A DNA stretch of 64,000 nucleotides. It comes from Pararhizobium polonicum. Its GTDB lineage: Bacteria; Pseudomonadota; Alphaproteobacteria; Rhizobiales; Rhizobiaceae. The translations under genes and the position numbers were made by a program. Shown piece by piece: positions 55,530-63,584 of the stretch. Location of the stretch: assembly GCF_001687365.1 (NCBI RefSeq), contig NZ_LGLV01000004.1, positions 620,001-684,000 on the forward strand. The letters run 5' to 3'. The notes beneath the pieces were generated by a model. It was not told where the DNA came from. It saw only the letters and a program-made list of their open reading frames with translations, and did not search any database. Every line of letters starts with the position of its first letter. Positions within the stretch are counted from its first letter, which is position 1.

Positions 55530-56513
55530 ATGTTTTCCCGCCTGTTTTCCGCTTTCAAACGCTCTCTCTCCTCCCTCTCCGAACAGGAGGTTCTGGCGCT
55601 TGCCATTTCATCCGAGGAAGACGACAGCCGCATCTATCTCGCCTATGCCGATGCGCTGAAGGACAGATATCCGGATTCCGCCAAGGTTTTCGAGGACATG
55701 GCCGAGGTGGAAAACACCCACAAAAACATGCTGATCGACATGCATCGCCGGCGGTTCGGCGAGCGCATTCCGCTGATCCGGCGCGAGCATGTCAGCGGCT
55801 TCCTGACCCGCCGCCCGGACTGGCTGCGCCACAACCAGTCGCTCGACGCCATGCGCCAGGAGGCGGAGCTGATGGAAACGCAGGCCTATAACTTCTATGT
55901 CGAGGCGGCGAAGAACACGTCGGATGCCGCGACCCGGCAATTGCTGGGAGACCTGGCCCTGGCCGAACAGGGGCACGAGGACATTGCCCGTATGCTGACG
56001 GAAAAGCATGTGCCGGAAGATGCGCGCAAAAAGGAGGACGAGGCCGCGCACCGCCAGTTCCTGCTCACCTATGTACAGCCGGGCCTTGCCGGGCTGATGG
56101 ACGGCTCGGTCTCGACGCTCGCGCCGATCTTTGCCGCCGCATTCGCGACGCAGGATACCTGGCAGACCTTTCTGGTCGGCCTTTCGGCCTCGGTCGGCGC
56201 CGGCATATCGATGGGCTTCACCGAAGCCGCCCATGACGACGGCAAGCTTTCGGGGCGCGGTTCGCCGATCAAGCGCGGCCTTGCCTGCGGCATCATGACG
56301 ACACTCGGCGGGCTGGGCCACGCCCTGCCCTATCTCATCCCGCATTTCTGGACGGCGACGATCACCGCCGGCATCATCGTCTTCTTCGAACTCTGGGCCA
56401 TCGCCTTCATCCAGAACAAGTACATGGAAACACCGTTTTTGCGCGCGGCGTTCCAGGTGGTGATCGGCGGCAGTCTGGTGCTGGCGGCGGGTGTCCTGAT
56501 CGGCAATGCCTGA
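55530..56513 (+). CDS. mbfA: Membrane-bound ferritin MbfA (Er-VIT1 type)
   Basis: A 327-residue two-domain protein. The N-terminal erythrin/ferritin-like domain carries di-iron Glu and His residues in SSEEDDSRIYLAYAD, VENTHKNML and LAEQGHEDIAR. The C-terminal VIT1-like part has about five membrane segments and exports iron. In Agrobacterium and Bradyrhizobium MbfA lowers cellular iron and is repressed by Irr; the ICE upstream fits. Irr itself lies at 23538. Confidence 0.93.
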   Translation: MFSRLFSAFKRSLSSLSEQEVLALAISSEEDDSRIYLAYADALKDRYPDSAKVFEDMAEVENTHKNMLIDMHRRRFGERIPLIRREHVSGFLTRRPDWLRHNQSLDAMRQEAELMETQAYNFYVEAAKNTSDAATRQLLGDLALAEQGHEDIARMLTEKHVPEDARKKEDEAAHRQFLLTYVQPGLAGLMDGSVSTLAPIFAAAFATQDTWQTFLVGLSASVGAGISMGFTEAAHDDGKLSGRGSPIKRGLACGIMTTLGGLGHALPYLIPHFWTATITAGIIVFFELWAIAFIQNKYMETPFLRAAFQVVIGGSLVLAAGVLIGNA

Positions 56514-56593
56514 CATCGATCGCAACCAGAGCTGCCGGGATCTCTGACCCGGCTCTTGATCAACCCGGCCGCTGCACGGAATTGTCTGAAAGC

Positions 56594-56640
56594 AAAAACA
56601 CAAGGCAGCTCATGTTCTGTTGAACCTGAGCTGCCTTGTG
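56594..56640 (-). terminator. Terminator of the HhH membrane protein gene
   Basis: On the minus strand CACAAGGCAGCTCA (56640-56627) pairs perfectly with TGAGCTGCCTTGTG (56612-56599), followed by TTTTTGC. It is 51 bases beyond the stop at 56691. The plus-strand mbfA message would meet the same hairpin. Confidence 0.88.
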
Positions 56641-56690
56641 CAAATCCAGACAAAAACCACCTTCATCGCTGGCCTTGCAGCCGGCAATGA

Positions 56691-57467
56691 CTACAGCGAC
56701 GTCGGCACTTCGCCGCGATCGACCTTGCGGGAAAACTCGGTATCGATCCCTTGCGCCAGCTTGGCCGCCTGGCTGACCCAGTGTTCGCGCTCGATCCGTC
56801 CCGGGAAGGCGAGGTAGGAGCCGACCCATTCGGCATTTTCATCCGTCCAGGCGGCAATCTGGCGGAAATACCAGATGCCGAGTTCGTTGAGCTTCTCTTC
56901 ATTGACATGGCCGATGCCGGCGACCCGCTTGAGGTTGTCGGGAGCAGTCGCACCCCTGGCTTCGGTTTTCGGGCGAATGCCGGGATGGCCGTCGCTGCCA
57001 ACCGGCGGCTGCGAGACCGCCGCGACGGCGGCGGGCGCAGCAGCGGTGACAGGCGTGGCGGCGGCAACCGGCGCCACGGAAGGAGCCGCAGCTCTTACCG
57101 GAGCCTGTGCAGGGATGGGAGCCGCCGGGACCGGTGCAGCCGATGCGAACCGCTGGCTTGGGGCCGCCGCTTCGACTTCAGGCGCCCGCAGGCTGGCCAG
57201 CCAGCTTCCGGCAAAACATCCGACGATATAGCTGCCGACAAACAGCAGCGCCGTCTCCAGATAATGGCCGATCGTGCCCGGCAGCAGTTTCAGAACCGCC
57301 ACCGCCACGCCGACGATGAAAGCCAGGGACAGAAGCTTGAACCAGCCCGGCCATGCGACCGACAGCGCGCCGCTGCCGGTCCGCAGGAAGCTGGAAAAGC
57401 CGACAATGCCGCCGAGGATGAGCGCCAGCAGCATCCAGAGCCAATAATGCGAAAGCAGATACATCAT
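56691..57467 (-). CDS. Membrane protein with C-terminal helix-hairpin-helix domain
   Basis: A 258-residue protein. Two membrane segments (about 8-28 and 42-62), with perhaps a third near 72-90, are followed by a long Ala/Pro-rich linker (95-165). A helix-hairpin-helix-like domain closes it (NLKRVAGIGHVNEEKLNELG, then WYFRQIAAWTDENAEWV). That last module recurs in rhizobial NuoE extensions and other proteins and could bind nucleic acid or protein. It is followed by a strong terminator and preceded by the OmpA/BON gene. Confidence 0.78.
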   Translation of the reverse strand: MMYLLSHYWLWMLLALILGGIVGFSSFLRTGSGALSVAWPGWFKLLSLAFIVGVAVAVLKLLPGTIGHYLETALLFVGSYIVGCFAGSWLASLRAPEVEAAAPSQRFASAAPVPAAPIPAQAPVRAAAPSVAPVAAATPVTAAAPAAVAAVSQPPVGSDGHPGIRPKTEARGATAPDNLKRVAGIGHVNEEKLNELGIWYFRQIAAWTDENAEWVGSYLAFPGRIEREHWVSQAAKLAQGIDTEFSRKVDRGEVPTSL

Positions 57468-57497
57468 GATTGCACACTCCCTATTTGCCCTATTTGA

Positions 57498-58934
57498 TTA
57501 TTTGACAGAAAATTCAATGCGGCGGTTCTTCGTGCGGCCCTCTTCCGTGTCGTTTGACGCGACCGGACGGGAAGAGCCGTAACCGAAGGCGGCCAGGCGG
57601 CCGGGCGAGACACCGGCATCCTGCAGGTAGGCGACGACCGACTTGGCGCGCTGCTCGGAAAGAGCGACATTTGCGGCTTCGTCACCGGTGCTGTCGGTAT
57701 TACCCGACACTTCGATCGTCTTGTTTTCCGGGCAACGGCCAACCGTGGCGACGATCAGATCGAGCAGGCCCTTGGAGGCAGACGATATCTGTGCCTTGCC
57801 GGTTTCAAAATTGATCGTCGCCGTGCTCAGCAGGGAATTGAGCGTTGTCTGGCAGCCCGCCGCATCGACGGCCGGTTCGGCGGCGCGCACCGATATCTCG
57901 ACCGGTTGTGCGGTAAAGCCGGTGGGCAGCGCCGCCGCGAAGCTCTCTTGAATGCTCCCCACGGCCTGCTGATACAGGGCCTCGCCGGAAAGTTTGGCGT
58001 CGGTGTTCGACAGGGACACAGCGCCGCTGGCCAGCCGCGACAAGGCGCCAAGCGCCGCCACGGCCGCATCACCGAAGCCGGCCGGCGCGCCGGTTGCCGC
58101 CGTCAGCTTGTCGGCGATAGCGCTCCCCGCAAACAGACCTTTGACCGCATCGGCGATCTTGCTGTGGGTGTCTTCATCCGGATAATTGCCGGTGAGCGTC
58201 AGCGTTCCGGCATCCTTGGTCGCCGCGAAGGCGTAGCCGGCGGGTACGGCAGCAACCGGGACTGCGACGGCAACCGGAACGGCGGCCGGTTTGGCAGGTG
58301 CCACGACATCCGACTTGGCCAGCGTGAATCCCTGCGGCAGGGCTTTCAGCCCGGCGGCCACCTGATCGTAGAGGTCCTGCGTCGCGGCGTTTCCGGAAAG
58401 CGAAAGTGCCGTGTCGGAAAGCGAAACCCCGCCGCCCGTCAGGTGGCCGAGCTGTTCCAGGCCGAACAGCGCAGCGATATCGTATCCGGCCGGTGCACCG
58501 CTGGCATAGGTCATGTCATCCTTGATGGCAGCGCCGGAAAAAGCCGCTTTGGCGGCAGCGACGATTTTATCGCGGATGGACGGGTTGGGTACATTGCCGG
58601 TCAGGCTGACGGCTTCTCCGTCTCGCGTAGCGCTCCAGTCAAAAGGCGCTGCGACGGCCGGTGTCCTGGCATCACTGACGGCTTTGCGGACACCCCATAC
58701 CGATGCGGCGGTACTGGCAGTCTTGGCCGCGTCCTCGGTGGAAAACGTCATGCCTGAAATGGAGACATCACGGCCGGCAACGGCAATGGCCGGGTCTGCG
58801 ATCGACGACCCGAGCGCGGCGGTTGCCCGGTCGCGGAGATCGGCAACAATGGATTTATGCACGACACCCGTGGCCACGAACCACAGGAGAACCAGCGGGA
58901 GCAGACCCCACCACCATTTTGACGGCTGACTCAT
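57498..58934 (-). CDS. OmpA-family protein with duplicated BON-like modules
   Basis: A 478-residue protein. A single N-terminal membrane segment (WWWGLLPLVLLWFVATGVV) anchors it. The middle part contains BON-like repeats. A unit of about 110 residues running from SLTGNVPNPSIRDKI to the next LTLTGNYPDEDTHSKI is present twice, each with PAGY/PAGF, a LSLSG/KLSG strand and a PxGFT end. The C-terminal OmpA domain (INFETGKAQISS...GNTDSTG...YGSSRPVASN) binds peptidoglycan. AAGGAG precedes ATG. It resembles mycobacterial ArfA in layout and sits beside the HhH membrane protein. Confidence 0.85.
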   Translation of the reverse strand: MSQPSKWWWGLLPLVLLWFVATGVVHKSIVADLRDRATAALGSSIADPAIAVAGRDVSISGMTFSTEDAAKTASTAASVWGVRKAVSDARTPAVAAPFDWSATRDGEAVSLTGNVPNPSIRDKIVAAAKAAFSGAAIKDDMTYASGAPAGYDIAALFGLEQLGHLTGGGVSLSDTALSLSGNAATQDLYDQVAAGLKALPQGFTLAKSDVVAPAKPAAVPVAVAVPVAAVPAGYAFAATKDAGTLTLTGNYPDEDTHSKIADAVKGLFAGSAIADKLTAATGAPAGFGDAAVAALGALSRLASGAVSLSNTDAKLSGEALYQQAVGSIQESFAAALPTGFTAQPVEISVRAAEPAVDAAGCQTTLNSLLSTATINFETGKAQISSASKGLLDLIVATVGRCPENKTIEVSGNTDSTGDEAANVALSEQRAKSVVAYLQDAGVSPGRLAAFGYGSSRPVASNDTEEGRTKNRRIEFSVK

Positions 58935-59290
58935 CGACTTCTCCTTAAACTGAAAACAAACAATTCAAGCATGACGTGTATTGACGAAGATTATGCATGA
59001 GCACGGGATTTCGACCTCCGATAGTATCGGACTGGCTACTACAACGGCTTTCCCCGCAAGAAGTTCCGTTGGCGCAACGGCTTTGTTGCGCGGGCGCCAA
59101 ACGCCACAATCCCAGCATCCGCACGAGAGACAGGCGCGGCGCGTGACGCTGGGGAGGGGGCAATCGTACCGGGACGATGTTGCGGCGCGTTTTATGCCTT
59201 GCGCGGAACCTTCTCCGGCAACCGGTGCAGCCTATACGTTTATCTGTGGAGCGGCCGATGGCCGGTGCGCGCGGCCGCTAGCCGAGGTCG
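58935..59290. other. Intergenic region between ompA-like gene and DUF2185 gene
   Basis: These 356 bases show no gene I can support. A long plus-strand frame (58981-59382) has no recognisable protein features and runs antisense into the DUF2185 gene. CAACGGCTTT occurs twice at 59041 and 59075. The stretch, next to an insertion-sequence remnant, may be decayed transferred DNA. Confidence 0.5.
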
Positions 59291-59632
59291 CTATTCGCTT
59301 GGTGCACCCTGCGGGTCGGGGACCAAACCTGAAGATGTGCGGACGTAGGCTGACCCAACGGGAGCATCCAGTAGCGGGATGATCTCGGGGTCGTAGTTGG
59401 CAATTGTATTCACGTCATAGATTGCGTGGTTGTTGACCTCGGCCATGTAATCATCGCTCTCATCACCCGCGAGAAAAGCCCACCCGCTATCGATGTCGTT
59501 AAGGGGCCGAGTGCGATACATATAACCTACAGGGCGACCATCGACTGTTATCCGATCGCTTGCAATCGCCCCACCGCGCCCCTTTGCTAGCGGCCGGATT
59601 TGATTTGCGGACAGCTTGAAATCTTTGCTCAC
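59291..59632 (-). CDS. DUF2185 (Imm33-like) protein
   Basis: A 113-residue protein. The stretch ANQIRPLAKGRGGAIASDRI...GYMYRTRPLNDIDSGWAFLAGDES...IYDVNTIANYDPEIIPLLDAP is a clear DUF2185 domain, a family assigned to immunity proteins of polymorphic toxin systems (Imm33-like). The start is a GTG at 59632, with AGGA about 9 bases upstream and MSKDFKLS as the family N-terminus; the frame is open up to 59722 but that part is unlike the family. No toxin is adjacent. An insertion-sequence remnant lies upstream. Confidence 0.78.
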   Translation of the reverse strand: MSKDFKLSANQIRPLAKGRGGAIASDRITVDGRPVGYMYRTRPLNDIDSGWAFLAGDESDDYMAEVNNHAIYDVNTIANYDPEIIPLLDAPVGSAYVRTSSGLVPDPQGAPSE

Positions 59633-59742
59633 TGACGTTTTCCTGCTTTCGAATTTAACCGGAACACCAAAGCCCACTACGGTCAAGGTCAAGACCAAGT
59701 GCAATGTACGGAGGGAGCGCATTCGCGTATCGTATCGAGATC

Positions 59743-60179
59743 ATTGTCTCGGTCGTTCCCGAGGCGGGCTCACGACGAAAATCCATGCGGTCGTTAATGG
59801 GCAAGGCCTCCCGATCCGGCTGAGCCTGACGGCTGGGCAAAGCCATGACGGACAAGCTGTCCGACGATTTGCTCGACCACGTTGCTGCTGGAACAATCGT
59901 CGTCGCGGACAAGGCTTACGAAGCCGATCGCATCCGGGCGTCTCTCCGTGGCAGGGGCGCGTGCGCCAATATTCAACCCAAGACCAACCGCCGGTCAAAA
60001 CCGTACTTCAGCACTTGGCTCTACCGCGAGAGCGGAACCTGATCGAGCGCTTCTTCTCCAAGTTGAAGCACTTCCGACGCGTTGCCACCCGCTACGATCA
60101 GCTGGCCGAAAACTTCATTGCCATGATCCAACTCGCCTGAATGCGCCTGTGGCTCCGCGTTTATGAGTCTACGGCTTAG
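59743..60179 (+). pseudogene. IS5-family transposase remnant
   Basis: Pieces of one transposase appear in two alternating frames. GRSRGGLTTKIHAVVNGQGLP and LTAGQSHDGQ are in one frame. ADKAYEADRIRA and GACANIQPKTNRRSKPYFS follow in a second, and ERNLIERFFSKLKHFRRVAT, YDQLAENFIAM return to the first. The last residues RLWLRVYESTA follow an in-frame stop (60138-60140). There are thus two frameshifts and one nonsense codon, and the N-terminal half is missing. It fits the IS427/IS5 group. No terminal inverted repeats were found. Its end abuts the stop of the next gene. Confidence 0.85.
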
Positions 60180-60799
60180 TTCCCGACCGAACCAACCAGC
60201 ACTTCCGCGCCGTTTTCGATCGTGACCCAGCGACCGGTGTTGAAGGTGGCCTGGCGCTTGAGGAAGCGGTAGGGCGTCTTTGTCCAGAGCTTCACCTCGT
60301 TGTCGAGATTGTCGAGGATGAAATCGCCCTGCGCCGTGCGCACGGTCAGAACCGCGTGGCCTTCGCCATCCGGCTTGCGGACAACGGTGATCAGAAGATC
60401 GGACGGGGAGAAGCCCTTCTCCATCAGGCGCTTGCGCTTCAGGAGGACGAAGTCCTCGCAGTCGCCGGCGCCGGCATCCGGATAGGCCCAGACCTCTTCC
60501 TTGCCGTAAAGCTCCATATCCGTCATCGGCGTGATCTCGCGATTGACGGTGAGGTTGACCTGACGGATGACCGACCAGCCAAAATCGGTGACGCGCGGCG
60601 CAACCGTCGACTTGGACTTGATCTCGCATTCGGCGCGATGGGTCTGGCAGAATTCGTAATGGCCGATCGGCTGGGAGGTGATGGCGCCGGTCTGCATCGA
60701 GAGCGCGGTCACCGTCGGCGCCGGGATTGCCGCGCCTGCCGATGCGAAAACAGCCGCAAGTGCCACGACCACTTTCCTAATCCCAGTCAACTGCGCCAT
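60176..60799 (-). CDS. Transglutaminase-like cysteine peptidase (BTLCP), exported
   Basis: A 207-residue member of the same family as the gene at 18601. The signal peptide (RKVVVALAAVFASAGAAI) is followed by paired cysteines (FCQTHRAECE). The triad is Cys in GAGDCEDFVLLKRKR, His in GEGHAVLTVRT and Asp in ILDNL. The stop codon lies at the junction with the transposase remnant, so an insertion event may have ended just beyond the gene. The substrate is unknown. Confidence 0.88.
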   Translation of the reverse strand: MAQLTGIRKVVVALAAVFASAGAAIPAPTVTALSMQTGAITSQPIGHYEFCQTHRAECEIKSKSTVAPRVTDFGWSVIRQVNLTVNREITPMTDMELYGKEEVWAYPDAGAGDCEDFVLLKRKRLMEKGFSPSDLLITVVRKPDGEGHAVLTVRTAQGDFILDNLDNEVKLWTKTPYRFLKRQATFNTGRWVTIENGAEVLVGSVGN

Positions 60800-61025
60800 A
60801 CAAGTCCCCTGTGACGGGGCTTTCTTCCGGAACAGTCCCGAAGAATCCCCGCGAAAATCTGAAACTGTCGTCAGCTTTCGCGGTCAAACTCCGCCGCAGG
60901 CTGCTCTAATCGTTAACAAAGAGTTAACAGCGCGCCCGAAACGAAGTCAATCTGGAGAATTGGGGATTACCGGATATGGTTAAGATGCGCGGCAAATGCG
61001 CATCACGCCCGGTTTTCGAGGGGGT

Positions 61026-61829
61026 TCAGCCCGCCGCCACGGCATCGACGGCGGCCAGAATCCGCTCGATATCCTGTGGCCGCGACAGGCGATGATCGCC
61101 ATCGCGGATCAGCGTCATCACGACATCGTCGGATGGCAGATGCTCCATCAGCTTCAGCGCATGGCCATAGGGCACGTCGGGATCCTGCATGCCCTGCAGG
61201 ATATGCACCGGGCAGCCGGTCTCGATGATGCCGGTGAGCACCCGGTTCTGCCGGCCGTCCTCGATCAGCCGGGCGGTATAGATATTGGGATCGGGACCAT
61301 AGGGCGTCGGCTCCTCGAAATAGCCGCGCTCGGCCAGCGATGTGCGCTCGGCCTCCGTCAGGTTCGGCTCGATCAGGTCGCTGGTGAAATCGGGCGCCGG
61401 CGCGATCAGCACCAGACCGGCGATCCGGCCACCCTCGCCGCGGGCGCGCAGCTCGGCGATCAGCCGCAGCGCCACCCAGCCGCCCATCGACGAGCCGACG
61501 AGGATCATCCGCCCGGGGCCGACATGATCGATGACCGCAAGGCTTTCCTCCAGCCAGCGGGACATGGTGCCGTCGGCAAAGGCGCCGCCGGAAAGGCCAT
61601 GGCCGGAATAGTCGAAGCGGATGCAGGCGCTGCCGGATGCCGCCGCATGACGCTCGAGCTCGACGGCCTTGGTGCCGGCCATGTCTGAGCGGTATCCGCC
61701 GAGCCAGACCAGCGCCGGCCGGCTGTTTCCGTTTTCCGCGGGCAGGATGCGCATGGCGATGCGGCGCGATTCGACACCGCTGCCGACATCTAAAGTGTCG
61801 GGCGTGGCGTCCGAGATTGGCAATGACAT
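61026..61829 (-). CDS. Alpha/beta hydrolase
   Basis: A 267-residue serine hydrolase. The nucleophile elbow is GSSMGG (Ser near 112), and the late Asp and His are in HILQGMQDPDVPYG and DGDHRLSRPQD. GGYRSDMAGTKA near residue 45 holds the oxyanion region. The family resembles ABHD10/YqiA-like thioesterases. The start ATG 61829 follows AGGGAAAAGTTGC. A longer parallel frame (61003-61833) is a shadow. Confidence 0.86.
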   Translation of the reverse strand: MSLPISDATPDTLDVGSGVESRRIAMRILPAENGNSRPALVWLGGYRSDMAGTKAVELERHAAASGSACIRFDYSGHGLSGGAFADGTMSRWLEESLAVIDHVGPGRMILVGSSMGGWVALRLIAELRARGEGGRIAGLVLIAPAPDFTSDLIEPNLTEAERTSLAERGYFEEPTPYGPDPNIYTARLIEDGRQNRVLTGIIETGCPVHILQGMQDPDVPYGHALKLMEHLPSDDVVMTLIRDGDHRLSRPQDIERILAAVDAVAAG

Positions 61830-62046
61830 GCAACTTTTCCCTGTTTTGAGCGTTTGCCGCCGATTTTCTTTCTAAAACAGATTCTCCGAATGCCTGACAG
61901 GTGGTGATTTTTGCAAAGAGCTGTGTTATTGACTTTTCCGCAGCAATTTACACATGAAGACCAAGCGGCAGTTGAACGGCACGTTTGCCGGGACATAGCG
62001 CTATCATCCGACATTGCAGACTTAACAGCTCGAGGAGAGTACGACC

Positions 62047-62583
62047 ATTCGCAGACCGTTCAAAACGGACGCCCCGACAAAAGACGGGCCCCGCTCTAAC
62101 AAGGAAATCCGGTCCCTCCGGGTTCAGCTCATCGACGCCGAAGGTGTCAACCACGGCAGCATCCCCACCGATCAGGCGCTCCGCATGGCGGAAGAACTGG
62201 GTCTCGACCTCGTCGAGATCTCGCCGAATGCGGAGCCGCCGGTGTGCAAGATCCTTGACCTGGGCAAATTGAAATACGCCACCCAGAAGAAGGCGGCGGA
62301 AGCACGCAAGAAGCAGAAGATCATCGAGATCAAGGAGATCAAGATGCGTCCCAACATCGACACGCACGACTACGACGTGAAGATGCGGGCGATGAACCGC
62401 TTCTTCGAGGAAGGCGACAAGGTCAAGGTGACGCTGAAGTTCCGCGGCCGTGAAATGGCCCACCAGGAACTCGGCATGAAGCTTCTGCTTCAGGTCAAGG
62501 AAGACACCGTGACCATCGCCAAGGTCGAAGCCGAGCCCAAGCTCGAAGGCCGTCAGATGATGATGGTGCTGGCACCGCGCTAA
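62047..62583 (+). CDS. infC: Translation initiation factor IF-3 (ATT start codon)
   Basis: A 178-residue IF-3. The N-domain reads (M)[20 protein letters not shown], then [20 protein letters not shown], and the C-domain contains [20 protein letters not shown] and [13 protein letters not shown]. No ATG precedes the N-domain: the family N-terminus begins at ATT (62047-62049), with GAGGAGAG seven bases upstream. A start at the ATG 62185 would delete the N-domain. AUU initiation is the established basis of IF-3 autocontrol in E. coli. Confidence 0.9.
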   Translation: MRRPFKTDAPTKDGPRSNKEIRSLRVQLIDAEGVNHGSIPTDQALRMAEELGLDLVEISPNAEPPVCKILDLGKLKYATQKKAAEARKKQKIIEIKEIKMRPNIDTHDYDVKMRAMNRFFEEGDKVKVTLKFRGREMAHQELGMKLLLQVKEDTVTIAKVEAEPKLEGRQMMMVLAPR

Positions 62584-62610
62584 ACACCTGTTTTCAGGAT
62601 CGCACCTGAT

Positions 62611-62636
62611 GAAAGCCGCCAATCCGGCGGCTTTTT
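62611..62636 (+). terminator. Terminator between infC and rpmI
   Basis: GAAAGCCGCC (62611-62620), loop AATCC, GGCGGCTTTTTC. The stem runs into five Ts. The following 190 bases hold the rpmI promoter region and no gene. Confidence 0.88.
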
Positions 62637-62830
62637 CATATGGACGGCTTTCCTATCGAAGGCTGGCAATACGGAAATATCGGGGCGTTTCCCGAATCCC
62701 ATTGCACTTTGCGGGCGCTTCGGTTACAAGCCCCCGTCCGAACGGTCCGGCAGGGCATGCCGTGGCCGTTCTTTACGCTGGAGACGACCTCGTCAGTCGA
62801 TCTCGAAATCAAGAAAAATGGAGTAGCAAA

Positions 62831-63034
62831 ATGCCCAAGATGAAGACGAAATCCTCGGCCAAGAAGCGGTTCAAGATCACCGCCACCGGCAAGGTCATGG
62901 CAGCTGCCGCAGGCAAGCGCCACGGCATGATCAAGCGGTCCAACAAGTTCATTCGCGATGCGCGTGGCACCATGGTGCTTGCAGAGCCTGATGGCAAGAA
63001 GGTCATCAAGAACTACCTGCCCAACGGTCTCTAA
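62831..63034 (+). CDS. rpmI: 50S ribosomal protein L35
   Basis: A 67-residue L35: [20 protein letters not shown], and later [19 protein letters not shown] and NYLPNGL. ATG 62831 has GGAG 8 bases upstream. It lies between infC and rplT, the universal order. Confidence 0.97.
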   Translation: MPKMKTKSSAKKRFKITATGKVMAAAAGKRHGMIKRSNKFIRDARGTMVLAEPDGKKVIKNYLPNGL

Positions 63035-63072
63035 GACGTCTGGCACTTTTGGATTTTTAAGGAGATCATGAC

Positions 63073-63477
63073 ATGGCACGTGTAAAACGCGGCGTAGCAG
63101 CTCACGCCAAGCACAAGAAGACACTCAAGGCAGCCAAGGGCTTCTACGGCCGCCGCAAGAATACCATCCGCGCCGCCAAGGCAGCCGTGGATCGTTCGAA
63201 GGCTTTTGCCTATCGCGACCGCAAGGTCAACAAGCGCAACTTCCGCGCTCTCTGGATCCAGCGCATCAACGCTGCCGTTCGCGAACATGGCCTGACCTAC
63301 GGCCGTTTCATCGACGGTCTGTCGAAGGCTGGCATCGAAGTCGACCGCAAGGTTCTGTCCGACATGGCTATCCATGAGCCGGCAGCATTCGGCGCGCTCG
63401 TCGCCGCTGCCAAGAAGGCGCTGGAATACCTCAAGGACGCAGGCACCACCAACGAGTTTGAAAGCGCGGTTCGTTAA
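63073..63477 (+). CDS. rplT: 50S ribosomal protein L20
   Basis: A 134-residue L20: [34 protein letters not shown] and [20 protein letters not shown]. It binds 23S rRNA early in assembly and, in E. coli, represses rpmI-rplT. AAGGAG precedes ATG. The length is slightly above the usual 117-120 because of a C-terminal extension ([17 protein letters not shown]), common in alphaproteobacteria. Confidence 0.97.
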   Translation: MARVKRGVAAHAKHKKTLKAAKGFYGRRKNTIRAAKAAVDRSKAFAYRDRKVNKRNFRALWIQRINAAVREHGLTYGRFIDGLSKAGIEVDRKVLSDMAIHEPAAFGALVAAAKKALEYLKDAGTTNEFESAVR

Positions 63478-63479
63478 GA

Positions 63480-63547
63480 CCAGCGCTTCCCAGCCTTTTG
63501 GAATTTGAATTGGGAAACCCGCGCTGGCACGGCTGGCGCGGGTTTTT
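63480..63547 (+). promoter_or_regulatory. Alternative hairpins (attenuator-like) before pheS
   Basis: Terminator: AACCCGCGC (63516-63524) with GCGCGGGTT (63536-63544) and TTTTT to 63547. Competing stem: CCAGCGC+TTCCCA (63480-63492) with TGGGAA (63511-63516) and GCGCTGG (63521-63527), 13 pairs with a 4-base bulge. The second stem captures the left arm of the first, so only one can form. Confidence 0.6.
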
Positions 63548-63584
63548 CTTTGACCGATCACGGGATGAAACCGGGAAATAAACG

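Noticed and set aside
58981..59382. 133-codon plus-strand frame
   Set aside because: It has no recognisable domain, is Arg/Pro-rich like shadow translation, and runs antisense into the DUF2185 gene.
61003..61833. 276-codon frame overlapping the alpha/beta hydrolase
   Set aside because: It is a frame shadow: the other frame has the complete hydrolase motifs GSSMGG and the late Asp and His.
63498..63581. Possible Phe leader peptide before pheS (TTG start, three adjacent Phe codons)
   Set aside because: The start is weak, there is no ribosome-binding site, and the Phe codons lie beyond the terminator stem, so ribosome stalling there could not control it.
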